Below, piece by piece: positions 18,179-26,738 of a stretch of DNA of 64,000 nt (its first letter is position 1; each line of letters begins with the position of its first letter). The DNA is taken from assembly GCF_000169095.1 (NCBI RefSeq), contig NZ_AAVU01000028.1, forward strand, positions 25,884 through 89,883. The letters run 5' to 3'. The notes under the pieces were generated by a model. The model was given only the letters and a program-made list of their open reading frames with translations. It searched no databases and was not told where the DNA came from. The position numbers were made by a program, and so were the translations under genes. Origin of the DNA: Lyngbya sp. PCC 8106. GTDB taxonomy: Bacteria > Cyanobacteriota > Cyanobacteriia > Cyanobacteriales > Microcoleaceae.

Positions 18179-18508
18179 ATGAAACTTTTAAAACTCCCCC
18201 GCATTTTGGCTTTAACATTGACAGTTATTTTGGCTTCTGTCGTTGCGATCGCGCAGACGGTGCTAGGTTTACACCAGACTCCTCGTTTAATCGCTCAACT
18301 GATTGGGACTTCCAACTCAACCCCAGTCGAACACCAAAACTCAACCCCCTTTGTGAGTCTAAACCAAATATCGGCGGAGTTGAGTCAATCTGCCATCAAT
18401 TCAACCTCTGTTAACAATCACCCCTTAATCGCCCAAACTGACTCTCATCAATCCCAAACTCCCTACTCGGGTTGTAACTGTCCTCAATGTCAGGGAGTTA
18501 GCATTTAG
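18179..18508 (+). CDS. Small membrane-anchored or exported protein with terminal CxCxxC
   Basis: A 109-residue protein. Residues 1-32 form a signal peptide or anchor (ILALTLTVILASVVAIAQTV). The middle is Ser/Thr/Gln/Asn-rich and probably unstructured. It ends in GCNCPQCQGVSI, a CxCxxC cluster that could bind metal or form disulfides. I do not recognise the family. It lies directly upstream of the damaged tnpB and may be unrelated to it. A HIP1 octamer lies in its 5' part, which fits a resident gene. Confidence 0.55.
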   Translation: MKLLKLPRILALTLTVILASVVAIAQTVLGLHQTPRLIAQLIGTSNSTPVEHQNSTPFVSLNQISAELSQSAINSTSVNNHPLIAQTDSHQSQTPYSGCNCPQCQGVSI

Positions 18509-18612
18509 TTCCTCTTGACTCAAATCTGGTGATCAAATCGGGAGAGAGCAGTAACTTAGTTGACGATTTATGGTACAACACGGTACTATCTGTCAGATCA
18601 CATCATACATCT

Positions 18613-19747
18613 ATGCAACGAGCTTTTAAAACAAAGTTAAAACTGAATAACAAGCAGAAAACTTTAATGGTGCGGAAGGCACCGACAGGCAAGCACTCGA
18701 ATTGAATTCGAGTGAACCTGTCGGCTCAACACGCAGGCTATTCTAGATGGGTTTGGAATTGGGCGTTAAACCTTTGGCGTGAAGCTTATGCTGCGGATTT
18801 AAAACCCTCTGTTAATAAGCTCAAAAAGTTCTACACCCATCATGTTAAGCCTTACTACCCTTGGATGAAAACCTTGTCCTCAAGGGTTTATCAGTTTGCC
18901 TTCATGCACTTGGGAGAAGCATTTAGTCGGTTTTTCAAAGGTTTGGCTAAACATCCTAAATTCAAGAAGAAAGGCAGAAATGATAGCTTTACTCTTGATA
19001 ATTGCGGTAAGGTTATGCAGTTTTCAGGGACTCGGTTAAAGATCCCCTTCATTGGATGGGTTAGTACCTATGAGCCGTTACCTGAAATCAACACAAAGCG
19101 AGTCACGATTAGTCGAGTTGCGGATTCCTGGTATATTTCACTCGCTTATGAATTTGAACCCGAACACACTATAAAATCAAGAGTTTATCTGGGGGTTGAT
19201 GTTGGAGTTAAGGTATTGGCGACCTGCTCAGATGGGACTGTGTTTGACAATCCTAGAGCCTACAAAAAAGCTACAAAAAAGTTAGCGCGACTTCAACGTG
19301 AACTCTCTAGAAAACAAAAGGTTTCAAATAACAGGAATAAAGCTAGACTGAGACTGGCAAAAGCACATGAAAGAGTGGCTAACATCCGAAAAGTGTCAAT
19401 TCATAAATTGACCTCATGGCTCTGCAAAAATCACGCGGTCATTGGGTTAGAAGACTTGAATGTTTCTGGGATGTTAAGGAATCATAAGTTAGCAGGTGCT
19501 ATTGCTGATTCGGCTTTGTATGAAATTCGCCGCCAAGTTGAGTATAAGTCCTCGTGGTACGGTTCAATCGTAGTTTTTGCGCTATAGATTCTATCCGTCA
19601 ACTAAGACCTGTTCAAGTTGCGGACATATTCAAGAAATGTCCCTCAAAGAAAGAGTTTTTAGCTGCGAGGCTTGTGGTATCGTCATCGACCGTGACTTAA
19701 ATGCAAGCCTCAATTTAGAATGTTATGCCGAAGGCTATTCGGTTTGA
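18613..19747 (+). pseudogene. Disrupted tnpB (IS200/IS605 OrfB, RNA-guided nuclease family)
   Basis: The frame starts at ATG 18613 (MQRAFKTKLKLNNKQKTLMV). It then meets an inserted hairpin with TGA at 18703-18705, and resumes in the same frame as HAGYSRWVWNWALNLW. The RuvC-type Asp (YLGVDVGVKV) and Glu (VIGLEDLNVSGM) are present. A one-base frameshift near 19584 separates these from the zinc ribbon (TCSSCGH, CEACG) and last RuvC Asp (VIDRDLNASLNL), which end at 19747. Without the 54-base insert and the extra base the protein would be about 359 residues. No tnpA is adjacent. It is inactive unless recoded. Confidence 0.85.
18682..18724. repeat. Palindromic hairpin insert inside tnpB
   Basis: Outer arms CCGACAGG (18682-18689) and CCTGTCGG (18717-18724), inner arms CACTCGAATT (18694-18703) and AATTCGAGTG (18705-18714), and a one-base tip form a long hairpin with a small 4/2-base bulge. 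It falls exactly where TnpB proteins are continuous (between LMVR and HAGYSRW). The apparent insert is 54 bases, a multiple of three, but it places TGA at the tip. Confidence 0.75.
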
Positions 19748-19977
19748 GCCTGTGGAATAGGAAGTGCCGACACCCTATGAAACACCAGATTATTGGAAAG
19801 AAGCAGGAACGGAACATTAATACGGGTTATACCGCGTTATATCAGTTTTCGATAGCAGTGGAAATACCCTTCATTCTGCTTTCTCCCTTTTGCTAATTTT
19901 TCCCCATCAACATCAGGCAGAAGTCAAAAGTAAAAAAGTGTTTTCTGCTTTCTCGATCTCCCTTGAAGATCGCAAAC

Positions 19978-20008
19978 TGCCCAGGATATCGCTCACGTTC
20001 ACTGGGCA
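19978..20008. terminator. Inverted repeat downstream of the hydrolase gene
   Basis: TGCCCAG (19978-19984) and CTGGGCA (20002-20008) can form a 7-bp stem with a 17-base loop, 12 bases beyond the minus-strand hydrolase stop at 20020. No clear U-run follows. Confidence 0.4.
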
Positions 20009-20019
20009 AAATATAACGA

Positions 20020-21669
20020 CTAATTCCTCGGAATATTGCCACTCACCACCTGAGAAAATTCTGTAGGAGTGAGAGACTTTAGCACACTCAACGTATAGGG
20101 TGCTTCTCCAATTTCTTGACCATAAGCCGCTTGCAGATAGGGTTTGTATTCTAGATCTTCAGACACATAGGTTCCAAAAAACGCCACACTCAAAGCATTC
20201 ATATAGTTGCGTGTGACTTCAACTCCTGGCGATAATAATCCACCCATTCCAGGAATTTCACTCACATTCGATTGATTGACATCAAAAAAGTGACTATCGC
20301 CGCGTTTAATAACTAAATAACGATTAGATGTCGTGAGCCAAGTAAAGGTTTGAATTTGTTCTATCACAGCAGGTGCTAATAAATCACCACTACTCGCCCC
20401 CATCATCACCGGAATCGAAATTTGACTTAATCCTAATTGACCTAAAACACCACTATTAACTGGGTTGAGAACGACAACTGCTTTTACACGCGGATCGCGG
20501 AATTGATACTCACTTTGAGGCAATTCTAAAGCCCGACATTGCAAAAACATTGAGGGGTTAACAATTTTATTTTCCAGTGTACAATCAGCTTGTAATTTTT
20601 CAAAATCAATGGTTGCTCCTGCTAACGCCAGGGCTGTGTATCCCCCAAAAGAATGACCCCAAACCCCAACTTGTTCTAAGTTTAACTGATTCTTGAGTTC
20701 TTTTTTGTTTAACCGTTCTAGGTGATTGAGTAAGTAGGAAATATCGTGAGGACGATCAATAAATTGATTCACTTCAAAGATATCGTTTCTCTCACCTGCG
20801 AGTAGTTGTTGTAGCGCTTGATAATCACTACCCGGATGTTGAGGAACTGCAACCGCAAACCCATAAGAAGCGAGATGTCTTGCTAAGTCTTCAAAGCGAG
20901 AACGTTCAGAAGCTAAACCATGAGAAATAACAATAACTGGAGTTGATTTTTCGGTTGCGATATTTTCTGCAACCTGATTGGGGAGATAAAGATCCGCCTC
21001 AAATTGACGATTTCTCTGCCAATCAAATAAAGATAATGTTTGTTTGGAAACTTCAATTGATCCGCGTTGGCGTAAGTCAGGTATCTGATTAAAATCAACC
21101 CCACTAGAAGCCGTGACTTCAGATAAAGCCAATTGTTCTAAAGAGGTAATCACGGTGTCTGTTTGACGAACTAAAGAGACGACTCGTACCATTGTATCGA
21201 GGGCTTCTTCGAGATCGAGATGAATGGTTTCTGCGGGGAATTGGCGCAAAATTTCAATAATATTGAAGCCTTCAGGATCTGTAGCGGTTGCTGCAATTAT
21301 TGCATCATAAATCGCCTCTGAACCGTTTTCTCCAAACTCACTTTGAATCAAACCCCCCAGGTATTCTAGAAAAGAAGCAACCATAGGAGATTTTAAGAGT
21401 TGGGTTGCCGCTTTGGTATCAAAAGAGTAACGAGTTCGTAATAATTCTCTGACTTGTCGTTGTTCACTCGGGGTGAACCAGTTGAGATAGGTTTCTAGAG
21501 GTTGATTATCGGGGAGTAAACCCGTTTCAGCATAATTTTCTAAGGTGTTGAGGGAAATCTCTAAATTCATTTTTCCGACTGGAAACACAATCGTTTCAGC
21601 AGCCCTTACAGGTAAGGCAACCAATACAGCAGGCACAATACTTAAGGCGAGAGATTTTAACCAACCCAT
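20020..21669 (-). CDS. Exported alpha/beta hydrolase with DUF1400 (PAF-acetylhydrolase-like)
   Basis: A 549-residue protein with a signal peptide (SLALSIVPAVLVALPVRA). The N-terminal 200 residues resemble DUF1400 (IVFPVGKMNLEISLNTLENY; LLRTRYSFDTKAATQLLKSP), a domain that precedes lipase-like domains in cyanobacteria. The hydrolase part has VIVISHGLASERSRFEDLA, the nucleophile elbow GVWGHSFGGYTAL, and a late RGDSHFFD with the catalytic His. The family cleaves esters or short acyl chains; the natural substrate is unknown. It is probably periplasmic. It reads as one gene with no neighbours in operon. Confidence 0.85.
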   Translation of the reverse strand: MGWLKSLALSIVPAVLVALPVRAAETIVFPVGKMNLEISLNTLENYAETGLLPDNQPLETYLNWFTPSEQRQVRELLRTRYSFDTKAATQLLKSPMVASFLEYLGGLIQSEFGENGSEAIYDAIIAATATDPEGFNIIEILRQFPAETIHLDLEEALDTMVRVVSLVRQTDTVITSLEQLALSEVTASSGVDFNQIPDLRQRGSIEVSKQTLSLFDWQRNRQFEADLYLPNQVAENIATEKSTPVIVISHGLASERSRFEDLARHLASYGFAVAVPQHPGSDYQALQQLLAGERNDIFEVNQFIDRPHDISYLLNHLERLNKKELKNQLNLEQVGVWGHSFGGYTALALAGATIDFEKLQADCTLENKIVNPSMFLQCRALELPQSEYQFRDPRVKAVVVLNPVNSGVLGQLGLSQISIPVMMGASSGDLLAPAVIEQIQTFTWLTTSNRYLVIKRGDSHFFDVNQSNVSEIPGMGGLLSPGVEVTRNYMNALSVAFFGTYVSEDLEYKPYLQAAYGQEIGEAPYTLSVLKSLTPTEFSQVVSGNIPRN

Positions 21670-21842
21670 AGTTTTAAGCTCTTATTTGAGTCTGACAGCT
21701 TATATCTTTATCTTAATTGATTGACTCGGAGAAAATTGTGAACTATAACGTTTGGTTTATCTTTCAATAATAAATATTTAATAATGGTATCTAAAGTCAC
21801 CATTTGATTGAATTTTCAAGCTCTTTTTTCTTTTGTCTAGGT

Positions 21843-22337
21843 TTAAATAACTATCTCGAATTGTAAGTTTTTACTTTTGATAAAATTGTAACTGAAATGA
21901 TCAACAATATTTGTATTACTTAATTCTAGATTATAAAAATCAATTACATCCTGCTCAAAATATGGCCCAGCGTGCCAAGTTCCAACTTCTAGCTTAATAA
22001 AACAGTTGCCAGGGATACGGAATGCCTTGAGTTTGTTGATATCGGGTTCATCGCTATCTGAAGGCGGCGCAACGGCCATTAACCAGTCTTTTCCTTCTAA
22101 TGACCCCAAACATTGAGTACATTCAATATGACGGGTAATTTTGTTAAATTGGCGACCTCTTTTATCTAGCCGCATGATGTAAAATCTCGGTATACCGTTT
22201 GCTAGATTCAGTTGAGCATCGGTTTCATCATAAGTTTTGCCGTCTGTTGAGGCGGAAATGACTTGTCCGTAGGGTTTAAATGTTTCCGGGGTAATCCATT
22301 CAGCAGTGAGTTGTTGAACGGGAATTGATTCACGCAT
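21843..22337 (-). CDS. Ureidoglycolate lyase family protein (AllA-like)
   Basis: A 164-residue protein. Motifs TAEWITPETFKPYGQVIS, RHIECTQCLGSLEGKDWLMA, KAFRIPGNCFIKLEVGTWHA and GPYFEQD fit the AllA cupin fold, which splits ureidoglycolate to glyoxylate and urea in allantoin breakdown. No other allantoin genes are visible here, so the real substrate may differ. It starts only 17 bases after the Psb28-like gene stop on the same strand, which suggests one transcript. Confidence 0.75.
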   Translation of the reverse strand: MRESIPVQQLTAEWITPETFKPYGQVISASTDGKTYDETDAQLNLANGIPRFYIMRLDKRGRQFNKITRHIECTQCLGSLEGKDWLMAVAPPSDSDEPDINKLKAFRIPGNCFIKLEVGTWHAGPYFEQDVIDFYNLELSNTNIVDHFSYNFIKSKNLQFEIVI

Positions 22338-22354
22338 TAATTTTCCTCTAATAT

Positions 22355-22735
22355 TTAATTGGATTGATCAGAACTTGATTGATATTCAAAACCGTTTTCT
22401 TCGGCGTAACGGTTTAAAAATCGCATCACCCGTTCAAAGATTTCTTCAGATTCAACTTCAAACGTACATTCGACTTTGGAAAGTTCATCATCTCCGACAT
22501 AGAAAAATTTCACTCCGGTTGGGGTAACTTTAATCTCGCCTTCTTCATCCCGTAACCATAAGTTTGTGATTTGTTTGCGATAAGCTCGGAGTTGTTCGAC
22601 TGCTTGTAAACGCTCAAACGTTAACACCACAATTTTTTTCTCAGAGTTACGCACTTTGCGAAGACTGACTCCACTAATTTCTTCGTCGAGTCCTTTTATA
22701 AATTGGATGGATGTAGACACATCTACCACCAGCAT
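22355..22735 (-). CDS. psb28: Psb28 family protein (Psb28-2-like paralogue)
   Basis: About 126 residues from the ATG at 22735; an upstream TTG is possible. SIQFIKGLDEEISGVSLRK, NLWLRDEEGEI, VTPTGVKFFY, KVECTFEVESEEIFERVMRF and LNRYAEENG match Psb28 from end to end. Psb28 proteins bind photosystem II assembly intermediates on the cytoplasmic thylakoid face and support CP47 and chlorophyll-protein synthesis (family knowledge). VSLRK and the TFERLQ segment look more like the second paralogue, Psb28-2. It is upstream of and probably co-transcribed with the AllA-like gene. Confidence 0.85.
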   Translation of the reverse strand: MLVVDVSTSIQFIKGLDEEISGVSLRKVRNSEKKIVVLTFERLQAVEQLRAYRKQITNLWLRDEEGEIKVTPTGVKFFYVGDDELSKVECTFEVESEEIFERVMRFLNRYAEENGFEYQSSSDQSN

Positions 22736-22944
22736 AGACTTATACTTTAAGTTTATCAAACTTTTAGACGAAGATTAAACTTTAAAATAATAAGTTTTTA
22801 TAAGTTAGACTTGAGTAAAAACCAGGTTTTTGAGTTGAGTTAGGTGAATTCAAGAAAGCCGGTTAAGGATTCCACTCCAAAACTATAAGTTTTTAGAAAT
22901 TCTGTCTCGCCGATATTGAACGATAAAACCCGTTTTTTATCAGC

Positions 22945-24306
22945 CTAAACACTCAAGTTATTAATGTATTGTTTAATCGCGGGTTGTAGGGTTAAAGTCG
23001 AAGATTTATCGAGTAAATTCCGTTTTCTCAGGGATTGTATCGCTTTAAAAAAATCGGAGTCTGATAAAAGTTCGGGGGGTTTATGGCTGATATCTACGGG
23101 TTGGTATTGGTTTGCTAACCAGTTAATGAGGATTTTCTCGGATTCTGATAGACGTTGATAATGTTGTTTGAGGATAGGTTCTAAATCTCCCAAAAACAGG
23201 GTAGAATAGGAGAGGAATTGTTTGACGCTACCGTTAAATAAATCGAGGATAGCAGTCGCAATTATATTTAACCATAAAGGGTTAGCATTGTAAAGTTCAA
23301 TTAGCCGTGACCATTGATTTTTGTCTTGGAGTTTTCTGGCGGTTAAAAGTTGGCTAGCCGATTTCCCTAAGCCGGGAATTTGTAAAGTTTTGCAGTAGAT
23401 ATTTTCAGCTTCTAAAGTCGCAATTTCTAATGGTTTTTCCCAACTGAGGAGAAGTAGACAACTGTTGTGGTTTAATTGTCCAATTTCGTTGAGTAATTGA
23501 CCATAGTTTTGATATTTTGGGCGATAATGTCCGACGAATTCACCAGGGGTTAATGTTTCTTGTAAGTCATCGAGGATAATTAAGCAACGGTAATTTCTCA
23601 GATAGTCTAAGATGGAACTACGCGAGTTGAAGTAATTAATAATTGATCGGTTTTGACTGGGTGCGGGTGGGGCGAGAAATTCGATGAGATTAGTTTGTAG
23701 AGCGTTCAGAGTGGGAAATTTACGATGACTGCGCCATAAAATGCGAACAAAGTTGTCTTTTATTTGTTCAACCAGTTGTCTAGCGAGGGCGGTTTTCCCA
23801 ATACCTGATAATCCGGTTATGGTGATAATACGGCTATTTTCTTCTAATATCCACTGTTTGAGGGTAGCCAGTTCGTCGGTGCGGTTGTAGAATCGAATAT
23901 TTTCTGGCGCTTGGCTGAGATCGTGGTGGGGTTGAGATTCTTTTTTTGGGGTGGAAGGTGATCGGTTTTTGGGTTTTTTTGAGGGATTTTCTGGGTCGTT
24001 ACAGACATTTATTTGATTGCCAATTTGTATCCCATCATTGTAATAAGAAAATACCCCATTTTCAACCAGCGATCGCACATTCTTTTTTTTAACATCTTCT
24101 CCCAACAAATCCGACAGGAGTTTCCATAATTCCGATGCAGATTTTTTCACATGATCGCCACTACAGTGGTATTTCTCAGCGATATCCTTATATCCTTTCC
24201 CTTCCCATACCCCCTCCAAAATAGCCCGTTGCAGCGAGTCCAGATGCTTCCCTGTCGTGGTAAATATCAGATGGTCTGTCCACTGCAAAGCTTCTTGCAT
24301 CTCCAT
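22945..24306 (-). CDS. STAND NTPase with vWA-MoxR-associated N-terminal HTH
   Basis: About 453 residues from the ATG at 24306, which gives the usual family N-terminus. Residues 1-85 (HLDSLQRAILEGVWEGKGYK, DIAEKYHCSGDHVKKSASEL) match the vMAP-type helix-turn-helix domain found before STAND ATPases in cyanobacteria. After a basic/proline linker the NB-ARC domain has P-loop GLSGIGKTALARQ (about 165-175), Walker B RCLIILDDLQE and LLLLSWEKP. A winged-helix tail follows (LSESEKILINWLANQ). Unlike many relatives it has no WD40 or TPR sensor repeats after it. STAND proteins switch on when a ligand is sensed, several in antiviral immunity. Its function here is unknown. Confidence 0.8.
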   Translation of the reverse strand: MEMQEALQWTDHLIFTTTGKHLDSLQRAILEGVWEGKGYKDIAEKYHCSGDHVKKSASELWKLLSDLLGEDVKKKNVRSLVENGVFSYYNDGIQIGNQINVCNDPENPSKKPKNRSPSTPKKESQPHHDLSQAPENIRFYNRTDELATLKQWILEENSRIITITGLSGIGKTALARQLVEQIKDNFVRILWRSHRKFPTLNALQTNLIEFLAPPAPSQNRSIINYFNSRSSILDYLRNYRCLIILDDLQETLTPGEFVGHYRPKYQNYGQLLNEIGQLNHNSCLLLLSWEKPLEIATLEAENIYCKTLQIPGLGKSASQLLTARKLQDKNQWSRLIELYNANPLWLNIIATAILDLFNGSVKQFLSYSTLFLGDLEPILKQHYQRLSESEKILINWLANQYQPVDISHKPPELLSDSDFFKAIQSLRKRNLLDKSSTLTLQPAIKQYINNLSV

Positions 24307-24679
24307 AGCTGTAAATGGGGTTGTAGTTTTGCCTCCTGTAACTGTCAATTATCCCACATTATCCCCCTTTTAACCACCAAATCCCACCTTTTCCCCTTTT
24401 TGTACTTTTAACCCCTTAATAAATCCCCCCTAAATCCCACTTTTATGGGGTTGCCAAAGTTGGAATAAATTCAGACAATAATAGACATGGGGAAATACAA
24501 CTCTGCATCAATTAATTAGGATTAAATCCTTTTAATTTTAACTGTCAATTTTAATCAAAACTTACTCTGGTTCAGGCGAACACGGGTCTGAATTCAGTGA
24601 AGAAAAATAGTTAACACACCATTATCTATCCTGTCTTTTGACTGTTGTAAATTCTTTAAACTCTGAAGGAAATATCATT
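24307..24679. other. Divergent intergenic region
   Basis: About 370 bases between the STAND gene (minus) and the RTX gene (plus) should contain both promoters. The left part is rich in short C-runs (AATCCCAC, ATCCCCC, ACCCC repeated over 24350-24450), giving G-rich sequence ahead of the STAND gene. I see no open frame or RNA gene. Confidence 0.4.
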
Positions 24680-26134
24680 ATGCTTTCTGATATCATCACC
24701 GAAAACGGGTTGGATTTGGGTATAGCTACGACTGGGAACGACTCTATTATCATGTCTCAGCTTCCCCCAGATCAACTTGCCTATTTCAGCGCTTCACCTT
24801 TTCCAGATGCGATCGCACTTTTGCAGGGAGACGATAATTTACTCAACGACAATACTGGACGTATTTTCTACGGAAACCAAGGCAGTGACACCATTATTGG
24901 CGGGGGTGGAAATGATACCCTCTTTGGTGGTCAAGAAGATGATTTCCTAGAAGCTGGTGGTGGTAACAGTATTTTATTTGGTAATTTCGGAAATGATACT
25001 TTAATTGGAGGGCCGGGAAACGATAGTTTGTATGGCGGCGCGGGTAATGATGTGGTTATTGGAGGCTCTGGAAATAGCATTGTCTCCGGTGATAAAGGAT
25101 TAGACACTTTAACAGGTAGTGGTGGTGCTAATCAATTTATCCTGGCATCATCGGGGGCTGACCAGGATGTGATTACTGATTTCCAACCCGGTATCGATAA
25201 GATGCGTCTCCCCGCAGGTGTTACCTTTGCTGATTTAGAGGTTCGCGGTTCTGGCGCCAATACAGAAATTCTCAGCAATGGTGAAGTTGTGGCAATTCTC
25301 AATGGTGTGATTTCTTCTTCTATTAATAGCAATGACTTTATCGCAGCCGGACAAGAAACACCACCCCCACCGCCACCACCGCCAGTCTCAATTGAACCAG
25401 GTAATACACCGGAAACTGCTGGCGACCTGGGCTTATTTAGTGGAATTCGTGAGTTTGATAACTTTGTAGGTACTGCTGATAGCGATGATTACTATCGTTT
25501 TACGCTGAGTGAAGTACATGAATTTGATTTAGACCTCTTTAATCTCGAACAAGATGCTACCGTTCAGCTATACTTGGGCGAAGAAAATCTAGATGGCACT
25601 TTTGATCTCGGACAGCTGATAGAAACTTCAAATAACTGGAGTGATGCAGAAGAATCAATAAGCCGAAGTTTGGGCGCAGGAACTTATTTTGTCAGAGTTT
25701 ATCCCCGTTATAATGATGTAGACACGAGATACAACTTAAGATTAACTGCAACTCCTACTGGTATCACTGATAGTCCCCAGGATGGCTTGAGTTTCCTCAA
25801 TTTGGGTTCTCTCAATGGCACTCGTACCTTTACTGATTTTGTAGGGACTGCTGATAGCAATGATTACTATGGTTTTTTGCTGGACGAAGTAAAGGATTTT
25901 AATTTAGTTCTTGGGGATCTTGAGCAAGATGCCACAGTTCAGCTATACTTGGGCGAAGACAATTTAGATGGTACTTCTAACCTCGGACGAGTGATAGAAA
26001 CTTCAAATAACTGGAGTGATGCAGAAGAATCAATAAGCCGAAGTTTGGGTGCAGGAATTTATTTTGTCAGAGTTTATCCGCGTTATAACGATGTAGACAC
26101 GAGATACACTTTACAACTGACTGCCACTGCTTAA
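24680..26134 (+). CDS. RTX calcium-binding repeat protein with two PPC domains
   Basis: About 484 residues, starting at ATG 24680 after GAAGGA. The RTX region at about 65-150 has nonapeptide repeats (GGGGNDTLFGG, NDTLIGGPGNDSLYGGAGND) that fold around calcium after secretion. Then comes a DFQPGIDKM region and a PPPPPPPP linker. Two tandem PPC (pre-peptidase C-terminal) domains of about 110 residues each follow and are nearly the same; even the DNA is shared over long stretches (for example near 25626-25680 and 26000-26050). RTX proteins usually leave by type I secretion. No protease domain is present. It is probably a surface or extracellular structural protein. Confidence 0.85.
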   Translation: MLSDIITENGLDLGIATTGNDSIIMSQLPPDQLAYFSASPFPDAIALLQGDDNLLNDNTGRIFYGNQGSDTIIGGGGNDTLFGGQEDDFLEAGGGNSILFGNFGNDTLIGGPGNDSLYGGAGNDVVIGGSGNSIVSGDKGLDTLTGSGGANQFILASSGADQDVITDFQPGIDKMRLPAGVTFADLEVRGSGANTEILSNGEVVAILNGVISSSINSNDFIAAGQETPPPPPPPPVSIEPGNTPETAGDLGLFSGIREFDNFVGTADSDDYYRFTLSEVHEFDLDLFNLEQDATVQLYLGEENLDGTFDLGQLIETSNNWSDAEESISRSLGAGTYFVRVYPRYNDVDTRYNLRLTATPTGITDSPQDGLSFLNLGSLNGTRTFTDFVGTADSNDYYGFLLDEVKDFNLVLGDLEQDATVQLYLGEDNLDGTSNLGRVIETSNNWSDAEESISRSLGAGIYFVRVYPRYNDVDTRYTLQLTATA

Positions 26135-26143
26135 ACCATTCCT

Positions 26144-26223
26144 GTAGGTTAGGTTGAGGCAACGAAACCCAACACCACTATCTCTGATTAATGTTGGGTT
26201 TCACTGCGTTTCACCTAACCTAC
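26144..26223. repeat. 80-bp palindromic repeat
   Basis: Outer arms GTAGGTTAGG (26144 on) and CCTAACCTAC (ending 26223) plus inner arms AAACCCAACA and TGTTGGGTTT type can form a branched hairpin. The sequence resembles the abundant GTAGGTTGGGTT...AACCCAAC palindromes seen between genes in many cyanobacteria. It begins 10 bases after the RTX stop and may also end its transcript. Confidence 0.7.
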
Positions 26224-26280
26224 AAACTTGATTGGAAAGTGATGATAATTTTTTGAGTTTAATTCTCTAGATATAGTTAA

Positions 26281-26379
26281 ATGAAAACATTCAATATATT
26301 TGCCAGAGCAAGTGACCTAGATTACTCTTGGCAATTAAGAGAAAAAGCAACTGCTACTTTAGAAGATTCTGCAAGATAA
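26281..26379 (+). other. Tiny open frame, doubtful
   Basis: ATG at 26281 to TAA at 26379 gives 32 codons (MKTFNIFARASDLDYSWQLR and more). There is no clear ribosome site and no family resemblance. It may be a remnant beside the palindromic repeat. Confidence 0.2.
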
Positions 26380-26416
26380 GAATGATTTAGTAATTCTATA
26401 TTTTAGGAGAGAATCC

Positions 26417-26706
26417 ATGAAAAACAAATTTATTTTATCCTTAGCATTTAGCTTGATGATTGGAGGAATTAACCCAGCTAGAGCAAATACTATTTATATA
26501 GATAATAAGTGTAATCAAAATCAAAATTTAGGGCAATACGATAGATTCAGGATTTTCTACCAAGCAGAATTTAAGGTCAGTAGTCAAAGCTATTGGTCCT
26601 ATGCAGACTGATGACCGAATATAGAGTTAGCTTTGCTAATCCTAATCAACCAGAAATAACAAAATTAAAATCAATGAGATTGCCACATACTGATCGACTT
26701 AAATAA
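26417..26706 (+). pseudogene. Small exported protein gene split by a frame change
   Basis: A well-marked start (AGGAGAG before ATG 26417) encodes a signal peptide (ILSLAFSLMIGGINPARA) and a short mature part ending at TGA 26609-26611 (YWSYAD). The ATG of a second frame overlaps this stop as TGATG at 26611 and continues MTEYRVSFANPNQPEITKLK to TAA 26706. The second piece has no signal of its own and looks like the natural continuation, so a one-base frameshift is the simplest reading. Translational coupling of two short genes is the alternative. The family is unrecognised. Confidence 0.5.
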
Positions 26707-26738
26707 AACTATGATTCACTAATCAGGAGGATAAAACC

